A stretch of DNA of 64,000 nt from Erwinia amylovora (GCF_017161565.1 NZ_CP066796.1:1984001-2048000), one strand, 5' to 3'. Counted from the first letter of the stretch, positions 10,371-20,169 are shown. Numbers and translations: made by a program. Notes: generated from the letters alone by a model not told the origin.

Positions 10371-10799
10371 ATGAACGAACAACAGAGAACCCCGCAAGGC
10401 GAGATGGTGCTGCGCACGCTTGCCATGCCGGCAGATACCAACGCTAACGGAGATATTTTTGGCGGCTGGCTGATGTCACAAATGGACATGGGTGGCGCAA
10501 TTCTGGCTAAGGAGATTGCCGGAGGGCGTGTCGTTACCGTTCGGGTAGACGGCATGACGTTTATGAAGCCGGTGGCGGTAGGCGATGTAGTTTGCTGCCA
10601 CGCACGCTGCGTGCGTACCGGCACCAGTTCCGTCACCGTTAATATTGAAGTGTGGATCAAAAAAGTGTCATCGGAACCGATAGGTCAACGCTACTGCACC
10701 ACCGAAGCGGTATTTATTTATGTCGCGGTCGACAGCCAGGGAAAACCGCGCCCGTTGCCAGAGGGTAAAAGCCACTTTAGCGCAGACCCGCAACGATAG
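10371..10799 (+). CDS. yciA: Acyl-CoA thioesterase YciA
   Basis: 142 aa single hotdog-fold domain that hydrolyses a broad range of acyl-CoAs. The catalytic segment NANGDIFGGWLMSQMD carries the conserved Asp, and GRVVTVRVDGMTFMKPV forms the CoA-side strand. It ends convergently with tonB across a hairpin. Confidence 0.96.
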   Translation: MNEQQRTPQGEMVLRTLAMPADTNANGDIFGGWLMSQMDMGGAILAKEIAGGRVVTVRVDGMTFMKPVAVGDVVCCHARCVRTGTSSVTVNIEVWIKKVSSEPIGQRYCTTEAVFIYVAVDSQGKPRPLPEGKSHFSADPQR

Positions 10800-10813
10800 T
10801 TCCTTGAGGTTAA

Positions 10814-10847
10814 CCTCCGGGAGCTGCCGATATTTAGCGCCCGGAGG
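10814..10847. terminator. Hairpin between convergent yciA and tonB
   Basis: CCTCCGGG at 10814-10821 pairs with CCCGGAGG at 10840-10847. The loop is 18 bases and there is no long T tract, so termination is likely but not certain. Confidence 0.5.
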
Positions 10848-10872
10848 ATTGAACGACGTGGAGCGTACCGCG

Positions 10873-11580
10873 TTAGCTGATGCTGGAACCGCCGTTAAGC
10901 TTGAACTGAATGTTCATACTCAGGTCTTTAGCGGGTTTACCCGCTTCATAACGCCACCTGCGCATCGCCTGTTTTACTTCACGTTCGAACAGATTGCGCG
11001 GCTCTGCCGACAAGATACGAATGTTGTCCACCTGTCCCGAACTGTCCACGTCAAACTGCACGCGCACTCGCCCCTCGATGCGTAAGGCAAAGGCGCGGGC
11101 GGGATAAGACGGCTTACCCACGCTCAACGCACGCGGTCCGCTTGACAGCGCGCTGGAAGGCGTTGGCGACTTTTTCGGTGCGGTAGACGGTTTAGCCTGT
11201 TCTGCCGGCCGGGTTTCCAGCGGAGCGGCCGGACGGGGCTTCACCTCTGGCTCAGGCTTCACCACCTCTTTCTTCTTAGGTTTTGGCTTCGGTTTAGGTT
11301 CAGGTTGAGGAATGGCTACCGGCTCTGTTTTTACCGGTTCAGGTACCGGTTCTGCTTTCGCTACAGGTTCAGGTGCGACGTCATGCGGTGCAGCCTGTGG
11401 TTCTGGCTGCGTTTCAGGTGCCACCATCGAAACGCTAATTGGCTGAGACGCTTTTGGCATTTCCACTGCCTGATGGAATGAGGCATACAGCATTGCCCCA
11501 ATGACCGCGCCATGCAATGCGATCGAGCCAAGCAGTGGCAGCGGTGAGCGGCGAGGTAAATCAGTTATCAGCGTGGTCAT
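10873..11580 (-). CDS. tonB: Energy transducer TonB
   Basis: 235 aa. N-terminal anchor with the conserved S-x3-H face (LGSIALHGAVIGAMLYASFHQ); a long Pro-rich spacer with EP repeats and a KPKPKPKKK stretch (about residues 60-120); then the C-terminal domain (SGPRALSVGKPSYPARA, ALRIEGRVRVQFDVDSSG, MRRWRYEAGKP) that contacts TonB boxes of outer-membrane receptors. It couples the ExbBD proton-motive force to uptake of iron complexes and cobalamin. The frame extends 14 codons upstream to a TTG, but that TTG lies inside the promoter, so I use the ATG encoding MTTLITDLPRRS. Confidence 0.95.
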   Translation of the reverse strand: MTTLITDLPRRSPLPLLGSIALHGAVIGAMLYASFHQAVEMPKASQPISVSMVAPETQPEPQAAPHDVAPEPVAKAEPVPEPVKTEPVAIPQPEPKPKPKPKKKEVVKPEPEVKPRPAAPLETRPAEQAKPSTAPKKSPTPSSALSSGPRALSVGKPSYPARAFALRIEGRVRVQFDVDSSGQVDNIRILSAEPRNLFEREVKQAMRRWRYEAGKPAKDLSMNIQFKLNGGSSIS

Positions 11581-11609
11581 AATCTTTCTGTTCATCATGT
11601 GAGGTGACG

Positions 11610-11639
11610 ATTTTAAATGCAAATAGCAATCAGTTTCAA
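11610..11639 (-). promoter_or_regulatory. tonB promoter with probable Fur box
   Basis: On the minus strand, TTGAAA (11639-11634) and TAAAAT (11615-11610) with an 18-bp spacer. The spacer and -10 read CTGATTGCTATTTGCATTT, nearly the same as my recollection of the Fur-repressed E. coli tonB promoter. Iron repression is therefore likely. Confidence 0.7.
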
Positions 11640-11782
11640 CAAACGCGCGGCGATAATCGCTGTTTTACAGCTTAAAGTTCATCAAATTGGCCTTAAGGAC
11701 GGCTGAATAATCTTTATTTGCACAAATGTTAGCGATCGCTTAACGTAAAGCCGAATTTCATCCCCGACAGGAGTTGTCAACA

Positions 11783-12079
11783 GTGTTGTATGTCATTTAC
11801 GCGGAAGATCATGCTGACTCTCTGGCGAAACGCGCCGCCGTGCGCCCGGCGCACGTTGCCCGCTTACAGTTACTGCGTGACGAAGGGCGGCTGATCATTG
11901 CCGGCCCGATGCCGGCAGTTGACAGCAACGAACCGGGCGCTGCGGGATTTAGCGGTTCAACCATTATTGCCGAGTTCACCTCGCTGGCAGCGGCACAACA
12001 GTGGGCACAGGATGACCCGTACATCGCTGCGGAAGTTTATAAGCTCGTCACGGTCAAACCATTTAAACGGACATTTTAA
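11783..12079 (+). CDS. yciI: YciI family protein
   Basis: 98 aa, the same length as E. coli YciI, with [37 protein letters not shown] and GSTIIAEF. YciI-like proteins have a ferredoxin-like fold with a His-Asp pair and an unknown substrate. I choose a GTG start at 11783: it aligns with the E. coli N-terminus and has AGGAG about 10 bp upstream. An in-frame TTG three codons earlier is the alternative. Confidence 0.93.
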   Translation: MLYVIYAEDHADSLAKRAAVRPAHVARLQLLRDEGRLIIAGPMPAVDSNEPGAAGFSGSTIIAEFTSLAAAQQWAQDDPYIAAEVYKLVTVKPFKRTF

Positions 12080-12098
12080 ACCGTCGCCGTCCGGGCGG

Positions 12099-12302
12099 CT
12101 ACGCTTGCCGGGCCTGATGACAGGACCAGAGAATGTGGCTGATAAACAGGATCGCGCGGCGTTGTTGCCGGCTTAGCTGATGGCGGAATGAATGCATACG
12201 CCCATAGCGACGTGACTGCCCTTCTCACCAGCGCGCCCGGCGGCGCTGAACCTGTCGAATCATGCGCCAGCGTGCCACTTCGTCTCCGCCTGGTCTTATC
12301 AC
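12099..12302 (-). pseudogene. yciY: yciY-like small gene interrupted by an in-frame TGA
   Basis: On the minus strand one frame reads EVARWRMIRQVQRRRARW, then TGA (12227-12225), then EGQSRRYGRMHSFR and further Arg/Gln-rich sequence to TAG at 12101-12099. This matches my recollection of E. coli YciY (57 aa), with RWRM, RQ, RR, RW, EGQSRR, HS aligned, and with Leu at the position of the TGA. The start is uncertain: GTG 12302 or GTG 12278. A single T-to-G change in a TTA codon would create the stop. The frame also runs about 11 codons past the E. coli end. YciY's function is unknown. The rest of the 390-bp gap between yciI and cls holds no other gene I can support. Confidence 0.7.
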
Positions 12303-12469
12303 AGCCTCTGCCAGGACATCTGTTTAAGGAAAATTTGCGGGCCAATACAGACCGTTACTGCACTCTGTAAGGTCCGCTGTCTTTCAACAGTTTGCCGCTT
12401 TAAGGTTTTCAGCGCGATTAACTGCACGTAAACTCACGACTCTGATGTGTGAACGGGACTATTCACTTA

Positions 12470-13930
12470 ATGACCACTTTTTACACTTTGATCAGCTGGC
12501 TACTGGTATTCGGTTACTGGTTGCTGATTGCCGGCGTCACCTTGCGCATCCTGATGAAGCGCCGCGCGGTGCCATCTGCTATGGCCTGGCTGCTGATTAT
12601 CTATATCCTGCCGCTGGTCGGTATTATCGCTTATCTCTCTCTGGGCGAACTTCATCTGGGTAAACGTCGGGCCGAACGGGCGCGTACCATGTGGCCGTCT
12701 ACCGCCCGCTGGCTTAACGAATTGAAGTCCAGTCACCATATTTTTGCCAAAGAGAATAGCGACGTTGCCCAACCGCTGTTTCAGCTCTGTGAAAAGCGTC
12801 AGGGGATTGCGGGAGTAAAAGGTAATCAGTTGCAGCTGCTGACCAGTACCGATGACACGCTACGCACGCTGGTGCGCGATATTCAGCTGGCTCGCCACAA
12901 CATTGAGATGGTGTTTTACATCTGGCTACCGGGCGGGCAAGCTGACAACGTAGCGGAAGCCCTGATGGCGGCCGCACGCCGCGGTGTGCATTGCCGCCTG
13001 CTGCTTGACTCCGCCGGCAGTGTAGATTTTTTCCGTAGCCCTTGGCCGGCGATGATGCGCAATGCCGGAGTAGACGTAGTGGAAGCGCTGCGCGTCAGCC
13101 TGCTGCGCGTGTTTCTGCGCCGCATGGACTTACGCCAGCACCGCAAAGTCGTGCTTATTGACAATTATATTGCTTATACCGGCAGCATGAATCTGGTCGA
13201 TCCACGCTATTTCAAACAACATGCCGGGGTTGGTCAGTGGGTAGACCTGATGGCGCGAATGGAAGGCCCGGTGGCGACAACAATGGGCATTATCTACTCC
13301 TGCGACTGGGAGATCGAAACCGGCAAGCGTATTCTGCCGCCCGCGCCCGACGACAATGTGATGCCGTTCGAGCAGGAGAGCGGCCATACCATTCAGGTTA
13401 TCGCTTCTGGTCCTGGCTTCCCGGAGGATATGATCCACCAGGCGTTGTTAACGGCCGTTTACTCGGCGCGTGAGCAGCTGATCATGACCACCCCCTACTT
13501 TGTTCCCAGCGATGACCTGCTGCATGCTATTTGTACCGCTGCCTGGCGCGGCGTTGAGGTCAGCATTATTGTGCCCCGCCACAATGACTCGTTGCTGGTG
13601 CGCTGGGCCAGCCGGGCCTTCTTCGATGAACTGCTGGCCGCCGGAGTTAACATCTATCAGTTCGAGGGCGGGCTGCTACACAGTAAAAGTATTCTGGTCG
13701 ACGGCCAGCTAAGCCTGGTCGGCACCGTCAATCTGGATATGCGCAGTTTGTGGCTCAACTTTGAGATAACGCTGGTGATTGATGACAACGGATTTGGCAG
13801 CGACCTGGCCCGCGTTCAGGAGGATTACATCGCCCGCTCCCGCCTTCTTGATGCCAAACGCTGGGCGCGCCGTGCATACTGGCAGCGCATCGTTGAACGA
13901 CTGTTTTACTTCTTCAGCCCGTTACTGTAA
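12470..13930 (+). CDS. clsA: Cardiolipin synthase A
   Basis: 486 aa, identical in length to E. coli ClsA. Two N-terminal membrane helices (residues 3-26 and 33-58) precede two phospholipase-D HKD motifs, HRKVVLID (about residue 224) and HSKSILVD (about 404). It condenses two phosphatidylglycerol molecules into cardiolipin and glycerol at the inner membrane. The start [10 protein letters not shown] aligns with E. coli; an upstream ATG seven codons earlier is unlikely. kch, its E. coli neighbour, is not here. Confidence 0.97.
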   Translation: MTTFYTLISWLLVFGYWLLIAGVTLRILMKRRAVPSAMAWLLIIYILPLVGIIAYLSLGELHLGKRRAERARTMWPSTARWLNELKSSHHIFAKENSDVAQPLFQLCEKRQGIAGVKGNQLQLLTSTDDTLRTLVRDIQLARHNIEMVFYIWLPGGQADNVAEALMAAARRGVHCRLLLDSAGSVDFFRSPWPAMMRNAGVDVVEALRVSLLRVFLRRMDLRQHRKVVLIDNYIAYTGSMNLVDPRYFKQHAGVGQWVDLMARMEGPVATTMGIIYSCDWEIETGKRILPPAPDDNVMPFEQESGHTIQVIASGPGFPEDMIHQALLTAVYSAREQLIMTTPYFVPSDDLLHAICTAAWRGVEVSIIVPRHNDSLLVRWASRAFFDELLAAGVNIYQFEGGLLHSKSILVDGQLSLVGTVNLDMRSLWLNFEITLVIDDNGFGSDLARVQEDYIARSRLLDAKRWARRAYWQRIVERLFYFFSPLL

Positions 13931-13976
13931 AACGAGCCAAAATGCACCTGCCCGCAGCGGCAATACAGGAACTATT

Positions 13977-14300
13977 ATGGATTTAAACAACCGCCTGAGC
14001 GAAGACGAAACGCTGGAACAGGCATACGATATTTTCCTTGAGCTGGCGGTCGATAATCTCGACCCTGCCGATGTGATCCTGTTTAATCTTCAGTTTGAGC
14101 AGCGCGGCGGCGCCGAGCTGCACGATCCCGCCGAAGACTGGTCAGATCATGTCGACTTCGACCTGAACCCGGACTTTTTTGCTGAAGTGGTGATAGGCCT
14201 GGGCGAAGCAGACGGTGAACCGATTAACGATGTGTTCGCCCGGGTGCTGATTTGCCGCGAGAAAGACCATAAGCTGTGCCACATTTTGTGGAAAGAGTGA
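13977..14300 (+). CDS. yciU: Putative dsDNA-mimic protein YciU (HI1450 family)
   Basis: 107 aa, very acidic (DEDETLEQ-like start, [19 protein letters not shown]), matching YciU/HI1450, whose surface charge imitates DNA and which binds HU-type proteins in Haemophilus. It starts 46 bp after clsA and is likely co-transcribed with it. Confidence 0.93.
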   Translation: MDLNNRLSEDETLEQAYDIFLELAVDNLDPADVILFNLQFEQRGGAELHDPAEDWSDHVDFDLNPDFFAEVVIGLGEADGEPINDVFARVLICREKDHKLCHILWKE

Positions 14301-14318
14301 AACGGCGGTGATGTCGAA

Positions 14319-14339
14319 CGTGGCTGCGCGGCAGCCACG
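14319..14339. terminator. Hairpin after yciU
   Basis: Perfect 9-bp stem CGTGGCTGC/GCAGCCACG with a GCG loop, 18 bp after yciU. No T run follows, so it is a probable but not classic terminator between convergent yciU and oppF. Confidence 0.5.
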
Positions 14340-14352
14340 TGAATGATGATAC

Positions 14353-14394
14353 GCGGTCAGGTTGGCCAGACAGGCATGCGGGCAACCTGACCGC
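14353..14394. repeat. 12-bp inverted repeat between yciU and oppF
   Basis: GCGGTCAGGTTG at 14353-14364 is repeated inverted at 14383-14394 (CAACCTGACCGC) around an 18-base loop. It lies just after oppF on its strand and probably protects or terminates the opp transcript. Confidence 0.6.
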
Positions 14395-14409
14395 TGGATT
14401 ATCCGCGCA

Positions 14410-15411
14410 TCACAGAGGATCGACCTTCAGGCAGGAGACCGCATGGCGGAAACTGCCCTCCAGCAGCGGACGCGTAACGGCACATTCCGGCCCGGCTATC
14501 GGGCAGCGGGTGCGGAAAACGCAGCCAGAAGGGGGATCTATCGGTGACGGCAGTTCCCCTTCCAGTAGCTCAATGGCTTTATTTTTCTCCAGATCGGGAT
14601 CGGGGATCGGCACGGCCGACATCAGCGCACGGGTATAAGGGTGCTGCGGGTTCTGGTACACCTCTTCATAGGTGCCCAGTTCCACCGGGTGACCCAGATA
14701 CATCACCAGCACGCGGTCAGAGATATGCTTGACCACCGCCAGATCGTGCGCAATAAAAATCAGTGACAGCCCCATCTCACGCTGCAAATTCTGCAACAAA
14801 TTGACCACCTGAGCCTGAATTGATACATCCAGCGCCGAGACTGGCTCATCGCAAATGATCAGTTTAGGTTCCAGGATCAAAGCGCGAGCGATGCCGATAC
14901 GCTGGCATTGGCCACCGGAGAACTCATGCGGATAGCGGTTAATCAGATTAGGTAGCAGCCCCACTTTCATCATCATCGTTTTCACGCGCGCTTTCACCTG
15001 CTCATGCGCCATGTCCGGATGGTAGGTACGCAGCGGTTCTGCGATGATATCTCCGATGGTCATACGTGGATTAAGCGATGCCAGCGGATCCTGGAATATC
15101 ATCTGGATATCACTGCGCGCGGCGCGCCACTGTTCGGCACTTTGCCCAAGCAAATCGCGCCCCAGCCACGCCACACGCCCGTCAGTGGCTTTCACCAGTC
15201 CGATAATCGCCCGCGCCAGCGTGGACTTGCCGCAGCCGGACTCGCCAACGATCCCCAGAGTTTCCCCTTCATATAAACGCAGACTGACGCCGTCTACCGC
15301 CTTCAGGGTCTTGGGGGCTTGCCAGAACCACTGCCGCCCCTCTTTGATATCGAAATGCACTTTCAGGTCGGCAATTTCCAGCAGGATCTTTTTCTCCGCC
15401 ACGCTATTCAT
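14410..15411 (-). CDS. oppF: Oligopeptide ABC transporter ATP-binding protein OppF
   Basis: 333 aa ABC ATPase: Walker A GESGCGKST, signature FSGGQCQR, Walker B LIICDEPVSALD, and a C-terminal cysteine-rich loop (CVFRTRCPIAGPEC) typical of Opp/Dpp ATPases. It pairs with OppD to power peptide uptake. The start overlaps the oppD stop by 4 bp. It is the last gene of oppABCDF. Confidence 0.98.
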   Translation of the reverse strand: MNSVAEKKILLEIADLKVHFDIKEGRQWFWQAPKTLKAVDGVSLRLYEGETLGIVGESGCGKSTLARAIIGLVKATDGRVAWLGRDLLGQSAEQWRAARSDIQMIFQDPLASLNPRMTIGDIIAEPLRTYHPDMAHEQVKARVKTMMMKVGLLPNLINRYPHEFSGGQCQRIGIARALILEPKLIICDEPVSALDVSIQAQVVNLLQNLQREMGLSLIFIAHDLAVVKHISDRVLVMYLGHPVELGTYEEVYQNPQHPYTRALMSAVPIPDPDLEKNKAIELLEGELPSPIDPPSGCVFRTRCPIAGPECAVTRPLLEGSFRHAVSCLKVDPL

Positions 15412-16424
15412 ACCAGCTCCTCCACGGGTTTAAAGCAGGCACGCAGTCGGCCAGGTGCAAAAGCCTCAAGCGGTGGAGTGGTGGTGCACACATCCATAGC
15501 ATGTGGGCAGCGCGGCTGGAACGGGCAACCGGCCGGCAGGCGCAGCAGGTTGGGCGGGTTACCAGGGATGGTGACCAGCGACTCCCCGGCTGGCGCATTA
15601 AGGCGCGGCACCGCGTTCAGCAGGCCGATGGAGTAAGGATGCGTCGGCTGATAGAAGACATGGCGCGCATCACCGTATTCCATGGTGCGCCCGGCATACA
15701 TCACCAGCACGCGGTCGCAGATGCCCGCTACCACGCCCAGGTCATGGGTGATCATAATTATGGCGGTATTAAATTCGCGCTTCAGTTCGTTCAGCAGGGT
15801 CATGATCTGTGCCTGAACGGTGACGTCAAGCGCGGTGGTCGGCTCATCGGCGATCAACAATTTAGGTTTACACAGCAGCGCCATGGCGATCATCACGCGC
15901 TGCCGCATGCCGCCGGAAAATTCGTGCGGGAACATGTTCATGCGTTTGCGCGCCTCCGGCATCTTGACCGCATCCAGCATGCGCACCGACTCTTCAAACG
16001 CCTGAGCGCCTTTCAGGCCTTTATGCAGCTGCAACACTTCCATCAACTGCTCACCGACGCGCATGTAAGGATTCAGCGAGGTCATCGGATCCTGGAAAAT
16101 CATGGCGATCTGCTCGGCGCGCAGTTTATTGAGCTGCTTTTCCGGCAGATTGAGGATTTCAGCACCATTGAATCGCGCCGTACCGCCAATGTGGCCATTG
16201 CTGGCCAGCAGCCCCATCAGGGCAAATGCGGTTTGCGACTTGCCGGAACCGGACTCACCAACAATGCCAAGCGTTTCCCCGGCGCGCAGACTGAAGTTGA
16301 GGTCGTTGACCGCCGTCACATCACCGTCCGGGGTGCTGAACGTCACGCGCAGATCTTTCACATCCAGCAGCGGTTCGCTTCCCTGGGTTTTCGCCATGTC
16401 TGGCTTTAATTCAATTACGCTCAT
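15408..16424 (-). CDS. oppD: Oligopeptide ABC transporter ATP-binding protein OppD
   Basis: 338 aa: Walker A GESGSGKSQ, signature FSGGMRQR, Walker B LLIADEPTTALD, and the C-terminal CPFQPRCPHAMDVC cluster. It is the partner ATPase of OppF. I use the second in-frame ATG (MSVIELK), which aligns with E. coli OppD. Confidence 0.98.
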   Translation of the reverse strand: MSVIELKPDMAKTQGSEPLLDVKDLRVTFSTPDGDVTAVNDLNFSLRAGETLGIVGESGSGKSQTAFALMGLLASNGHIGGTARFNGAEILNLPEKQLNKLRAEQIAMIFQDPMTSLNPYMRVGEQLMEVLQLHKGLKGAQAFEESVRMLDAVKMPEARKRMNMFPHEFSGGMRQRVMIAMALLCKPKLLIADEPTTALDVTVQAQIMTLLNELKREFNTAIIMITHDLGVVAGICDRVLVMYAGRTMEYGDARHVFYQPTHPYSIGLLNAVPRLNAPAGESLVTIPGNPPNLLRLPAGCPFQPRCPHAMDVCTTTPPLEAFAPGRLRACFKPVEELV

Positions 16425-16435
16425 CGGCAAACTCC

Positions 16436-17344
16436 TTAACGATCTTTCGGGTCGAGGGCATCACGTAAACCATCGCCGATAAAGTTAAAACAGAACAGGG
16501 TAATCACCAGGAACCCGGCCGGATAGAGCAGCAGCCACGGCGAGACTTCCATGGAATTGGCCCCGTCGCTGAGCAGTGCGCCCCAGCTGCTTAACGGCTC
16601 CTGGGTGCCAAGGCCAAGGAAGCTAAGGAACGACTCAAACAGGATCATGCCCGGCACCAGCAGCGAGGCGTAAACCACCACAACGCCCAATACATTAGGC
16701 ACAATGTGGCGCAGCACGATGTTGAAGGTAGAGACGCCCCCCACCTCGGCGGCTTCGATAAACTCTTTACGTTTCAGGCTTAATGTCTGACCACGCACGA
16801 TACGCGCCATATCCAGCCAGGAAACCATGCCAATGGCCACAAATATCAGCAGGATGTTCTGGCCGAACAGGGTGACCAGCAGGATCACAAAGAACATAAA
16901 CGGGAATGAGTTGAGGATCTCCAGCAGGCGCATCATCATCGAGTCGGTTTTTCCACCGATGTACCCCGCCAGGGTGCCGTAAAGCGTACCGAGCACCACC
17001 GCCACCAGCGCGGCGGCCACGCCGACCATCAGCGAGATGCGCCCGCCAATCGCCACGCGCACCAGCAGATCGCGCCCGGAGGAGTCGGTCCCCATATAGT
17101 GACCGGAGGTCATGTCCGGCGCGGCCGACATCATCGCCCAGTCGGTATCGTCATAGGCAAACGGCGACAGCATCGGGGCCAGCACCACGAACAGCGTTAC
17201 CAGCAGCAGCACAACCAGGCTGGCCAGCGCCGCGCGGTTGTGAATAAAGCGACGGCGTGCATCCTGCCACAGGCTACGCCCTTCGATTTCGAGCTTTTCG
17301 CTGAATTTATCCAGGGCTTCGCTGTTTTTATTACTTAACTTCAT
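16436..17344 (-). CDS. oppC: Oligopeptide ABC transporter permease OppC
   Basis: 302 aa, equal to E. coli OppC. It has six membrane helices and the EAA cytoplasmic loop (EFIEAAEVGGVSTFNIVLRH) that contacts the ATPases. The ORF extends 22 codons upstream, but MKLSNKNSEALDKFSEKLE is the conserved N-terminus. Confidence 0.97.
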   Translation of the reverse strand: MKLSNKNSEALDKFSEKLEIEGRSLWQDARRRFIHNRAALASLVVLLLVTLFVVLAPMLSPFAYDDTDWAMMSAAPDMTSGHYMGTDSSGRDLLVRVAIGGRISLMVGVAAALVAVVLGTLYGTLAGYIGGKTDSMMMRLLEILNSFPFMFFVILLVTLFGQNILLIFVAIGMVSWLDMARIVRGQTLSLKRKEFIEAAEVGGVSTFNIVLRHIVPNVLGVVVVYASLLVPGMILFESFLSFLGLGTQEPLSSWGALLSDGANSMEVSPWLLLYPAGFLVITLFCFNFIGDGLRDALDPKDR

Positions 17345-17357
17345 TGCCAGCTCCAGA

Positions 17358-18278
17358 TCAGTAACGAATTTTCGGATCGATAACGGCGTACAGCACGTCA
17401 ACAATCGCATTGAACAAAATGGTTAGTGCACCGACCAGAATGGTCAGGCTTAACACCAGCGAGTAGTCACGGTTAAGCGCGCCGTTAACAAACAGCTGGC
17501 CGATGCCGGGCAGACCATAAATGGTTTCAATCACCATCGAACCGGTAATAATGCCGACAAAAGCAGGCCCGAGGTAGGAAAGCACCGGCAGCAGCGCGGG
17601 CTTCAGCGCGTGACGCAGCACGATGCGGTGCATCGGCAAGCCTTTGGCACGGGCGGTACGGATAAAGTTGGAGTGCAGCACTTCAATCATTGAGCCACGG
17701 GTGATACGCGCGATGCTGGCAATGTAGGCCAGCGACAGCGCCACCATCGGCAGGATCATGTATTTCAGCGCCCCGCCGTTCCAGCCACCGCCGGGCAACC
17801 ATTTCAGGGTAATCGAGAACAGCAGCACCAGCAGCGGGGCCACCACAAAGCTTGGGATAACGATGCCGGTCATCGCTACCCCCATCACCGCGTAATCCCA
17901 TTTGCTGTTTTGCTTCAGCGCAGCAATCACCCCGGCGCTGACGCCAAACACCAGCGCAAACAGAAATGCCGCCGCGCCCAGCCTGGCTGAAACCGGGAAT
18001 GAAGCGGCTACCAGGTCGTTAACCGAATAGTCTTTGTATTTAAACGACGGGCCGAAATCCCCGTGCGCCAGCTGCTGAAGATAGTTGAGATACTGCTTCC
18101 ACATCGGGTCATTGAGATGATATTTGGCTTCAATATTAGCCATCACTTCTGGCGCCAGCTGACGCTCGCCGGTAAAGGGGCTGCCGGGTGCCAGCCGCAT
18201 CATAAAGAAAGAGATGGTGATCAGAATAAAGAGCGTCGGGATCGCTTCGAGAAAACGACGCAGAATAAATTTTAACAT
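17358..18278 (-). CDS. oppB: Oligopeptide ABC transporter permease OppB
   Basis: 306 aa permease with six helices, starting MLKFILRRFLEAIPTLFIL; EAA-like loop RTARAKGLPMHRIVLRHALK. It forms the channel with OppC. It lies 85 bp after oppA, separated by hairpins. Confidence 0.97.
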   Translation of the reverse strand: MLKFILRRFLEAIPTLFILITISFFMMRLAPGSPFTGERQLAPEVMANIEAKYHLNDPMWKQYLNYLQQLAHGDFGPSFKYKDYSVNDLVAASFPVSARLGAAAFLFALVFGVSAGVIAALKQNSKWDYAVMGVAMTGIVIPSFVVAPLLVLLFSITLKWLPGGGWNGGALKYMILPMVALSLAYIASIARITRGSMIEVLHSNFIRTARAKGLPMHRIVLRHALKPALLPVLSYLGPAFVGIITGSMVIETIYGLPGIGQLFVNGALNRDYSLVLSLTILVGALTILFNAIVDVLYAVIDPKIRY

Positions 18279-18301
18279 TGCCCATACCTGCTGGCGTTAA
18301 G

Positions 18302-18356
18302 CCGCAGCGGCACAGCCGCTGCGGTGACATTGCGTTAAACGGGCAGCGTGCTGCCC
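18302..18356 (-). repeat. Two hairpins between oppA and oppB
   Basis: CCGCAGCGG/CCGCTGCGG (18302-18324) and GGGCAGC/GCTGCCC (18341-18356). Such structures after a highly expressed binding-protein gene usually attenuate the downstream genes and stabilise the oppA message; that role is inferred. Confidence 0.6.
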
Positions 18357-18363
18357 GACCTGC

Positions 18364-19995
18364 TTAGTGTTTGATAATATACAGATTTTTATCGCGTATA
18401 TTATCCAGCGGGTCTTTCCCGTCATAGCCGCCAACCCAGGGCTTCACCAGACGCAGATTTTTATAGTAATAGACCGGAACGATGCCTGATTCATCATCAA
18501 GCACTTTCTCTGCTGCGCTATAGTCGGCGGCGCGTTGGCCTTCATCTTTCGCCTGCAGAGTCGCCTTCACCGCTTTGTCAAAGGCCGCGCTCTTGTAGTG
18601 AGAGGTATTGTTGCTGCTGTCTGAAAGCAGCATATTCACGAAACTGCTGGGTTCATTGTAATCTGCACACCAGGCCGCACGCGCAACATCGAAGTTGCCC
18701 TGATGGCGGGTGTCAATATAGGTTTTCCACTCCTGGTTTTGCAGCTTCACATTCACCCCGAGATTCTTTTTCCAGATCGAGGCAGCGGCAATCGCCAGCT
18801 TCTTGTGCAGATCGGAGGTGTTGTACAGCAGGTCAAAGGTCAGTGGCTTATCGGCGGTGTAGCCCGCTGCCGCCAGCAGTTTTTTTGCTTCTTCGTTACG
18901 CTTGTCCTGTGACCAGCTGAACCACTCCGGCGTGGCCAGCTTAATGCCGTCGGTATAAGGAGGCGTAAAGCTGTAAGCCGGATCTTCACCCTGCGCCTTC
19001 ACTTTGTTCACCAGAATATCGCGGTCAAGACCCAGTTTTAACGCGGTGCGCACCCGCACATCGTTGAATGGCGGCTTCTGGTTGTTTATCTCGTAATAGT
19101 AGGTACAGAGATAGGGTTCAGCGTGAATTTCAGCGGGGATCTCTTTTTTCAACTTCTGATACAGCTCAATTGGCAGATAGTTAAACGTCATATCGCTGCT
19201 GCCGCTGCGATAGCGGTTGGTATCGGTGACTTCAGACGAGATTGGCAGGAAAGTGACCTTGTTCAGCACGGTATGGGCGTTATCCCAGTACTGCGGGTTG
19301 CGCTCCAGCACGATCCGTTCATTGACCACCCATTCTGCCGGTTTAAACGCGCCGTTGCCGACGAAATTCGCCGGCTGGGTCCATTTCTCACCAAACTTCT
19401 CTATCGCCGGTTTGTAAACCGGTGACATGGATGGGTGGATCAGCAGCTTGTAAAAATAAGGTACGGCGTCACTGAGCGTCACCTGTAACGTATGGGGGTC
19501 AATGGCCTTAACGCCGAGGGCATCCGGCGACTTCTTGCCGGCGATAATGTCATCGACGTTCAGCAGATGGCCATACTGCAGATAGCTGGCATAGGGCGAA
19601 GCGGTTTTCGGGTCAGCCAGCCGCTGCCAGCTGTACACAAAGTCCTGTGCGGTCACCGGCTGGCCGTCGGACCATTTCGCCGTATCGCGCAGATGGAAAA
19701 TCCATACCTTGCCGCCCTCTTTGCTTTCCCAGCTTTCCGCCACGCCGGGGATGACTTTGCCATCAGTATCGGCAACGGCCAGGCCTTCCAGAATGTCGCG
19801 GTTGATATTCGATTCCGTTACGCCTTCGATCTTGTGCGGATCGAGCGACTGCGGTTCCGCGCCGTTACCCTTGACCAGCTCCTGTTTATCCGCCAGCTGC
19901 ACGCCAGCCGGAACGTTAGCGGCCCACGCCAGGTTGCCGGTCAAAGCGGCCATAACGCCTGCGGCGATCAGCGTAGTCTTGGTGATGTATTTCAT
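18364..19995 (-). CDS. oppA: Periplasmic oligopeptide-binding protein OppA (copy 1, oppB-proximal)
   Basis: 543 aa, the same length as E. coli OppA, with a Sec signal peptide ending LAWA-AN and the SBP family 5 fold (NGAEPQSLDPHKIEGV, WKTYIDTRHQGNFDVARAAWCADYNEPSSF). It delivers peptides of 2-5 residues to OppBCDF. It sits directly upstream of oppB, so it is the canonical gene. A GGAG-containing leader precedes the ATG. Confidence 0.97.
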   Translation of the reverse strand: MKYITKTTLIAAGVMAALTGNLAWAANVPAGVQLADKQELVKGNGAEPQSLDPHKIEGVTESNINRDILEGLAVADTDGKVIPGVAESWESKEGGKVWIFHLRDTAKWSDGQPVTAQDFVYSWQRLADPKTASPYASYLQYGHLLNVDDIIAGKKSPDALGVKAIDPHTLQVTLSDAVPYFYKLLIHPSMSPVYKPAIEKFGEKWTQPANFVGNGAFKPAEWVVNERIVLERNPQYWDNAHTVLNKVTFLPISSEVTDTNRYRSGSSDMTFNYLPIELYQKLKKEIPAEIHAEPYLCTYYYEINNQKPPFNDVRVRTALKLGLDRDILVNKVKAQGEDPAYSFTPPYTDGIKLATPEWFSWSQDKRNEEAKKLLAAAGYTADKPLTFDLLYNTSDLHKKLAIAAASIWKKNLGVNVKLQNQEWKTYIDTRHQGNFDVARAAWCADYNEPSSFVNMLLSDSSNNTSHYKSAAFDKAVKATLQAKDEGQRAADYSAAEKVLDDESGIVPVYYYKNLRLVKPWVGGYDGKDPLDNIRDKNLYIIKH

Positions 19996-20169
19996 GATTG
20001 ACCTACTCCTGTGTTATTTGTACCAACATGTGCCAGGCACCGTGGCTGTCCCCTGTCGGGAAAACTTCACCGGGCAACGGAACGCGCCAGCCCGGTTTGT
20101 TTTTTTATATGCGCGAATGAGCGCTATTTGCTTGCTATCACCATTACGCGTCTGGCAAACGCCCCGCGC

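Noticed and set aside
12188-12370. 60-codon plus-strand ORF before clsA.
   Set aside because: It lies antisense to the yciY-like sequence, has no Shine-Dalgarno site and no recognisable motif.
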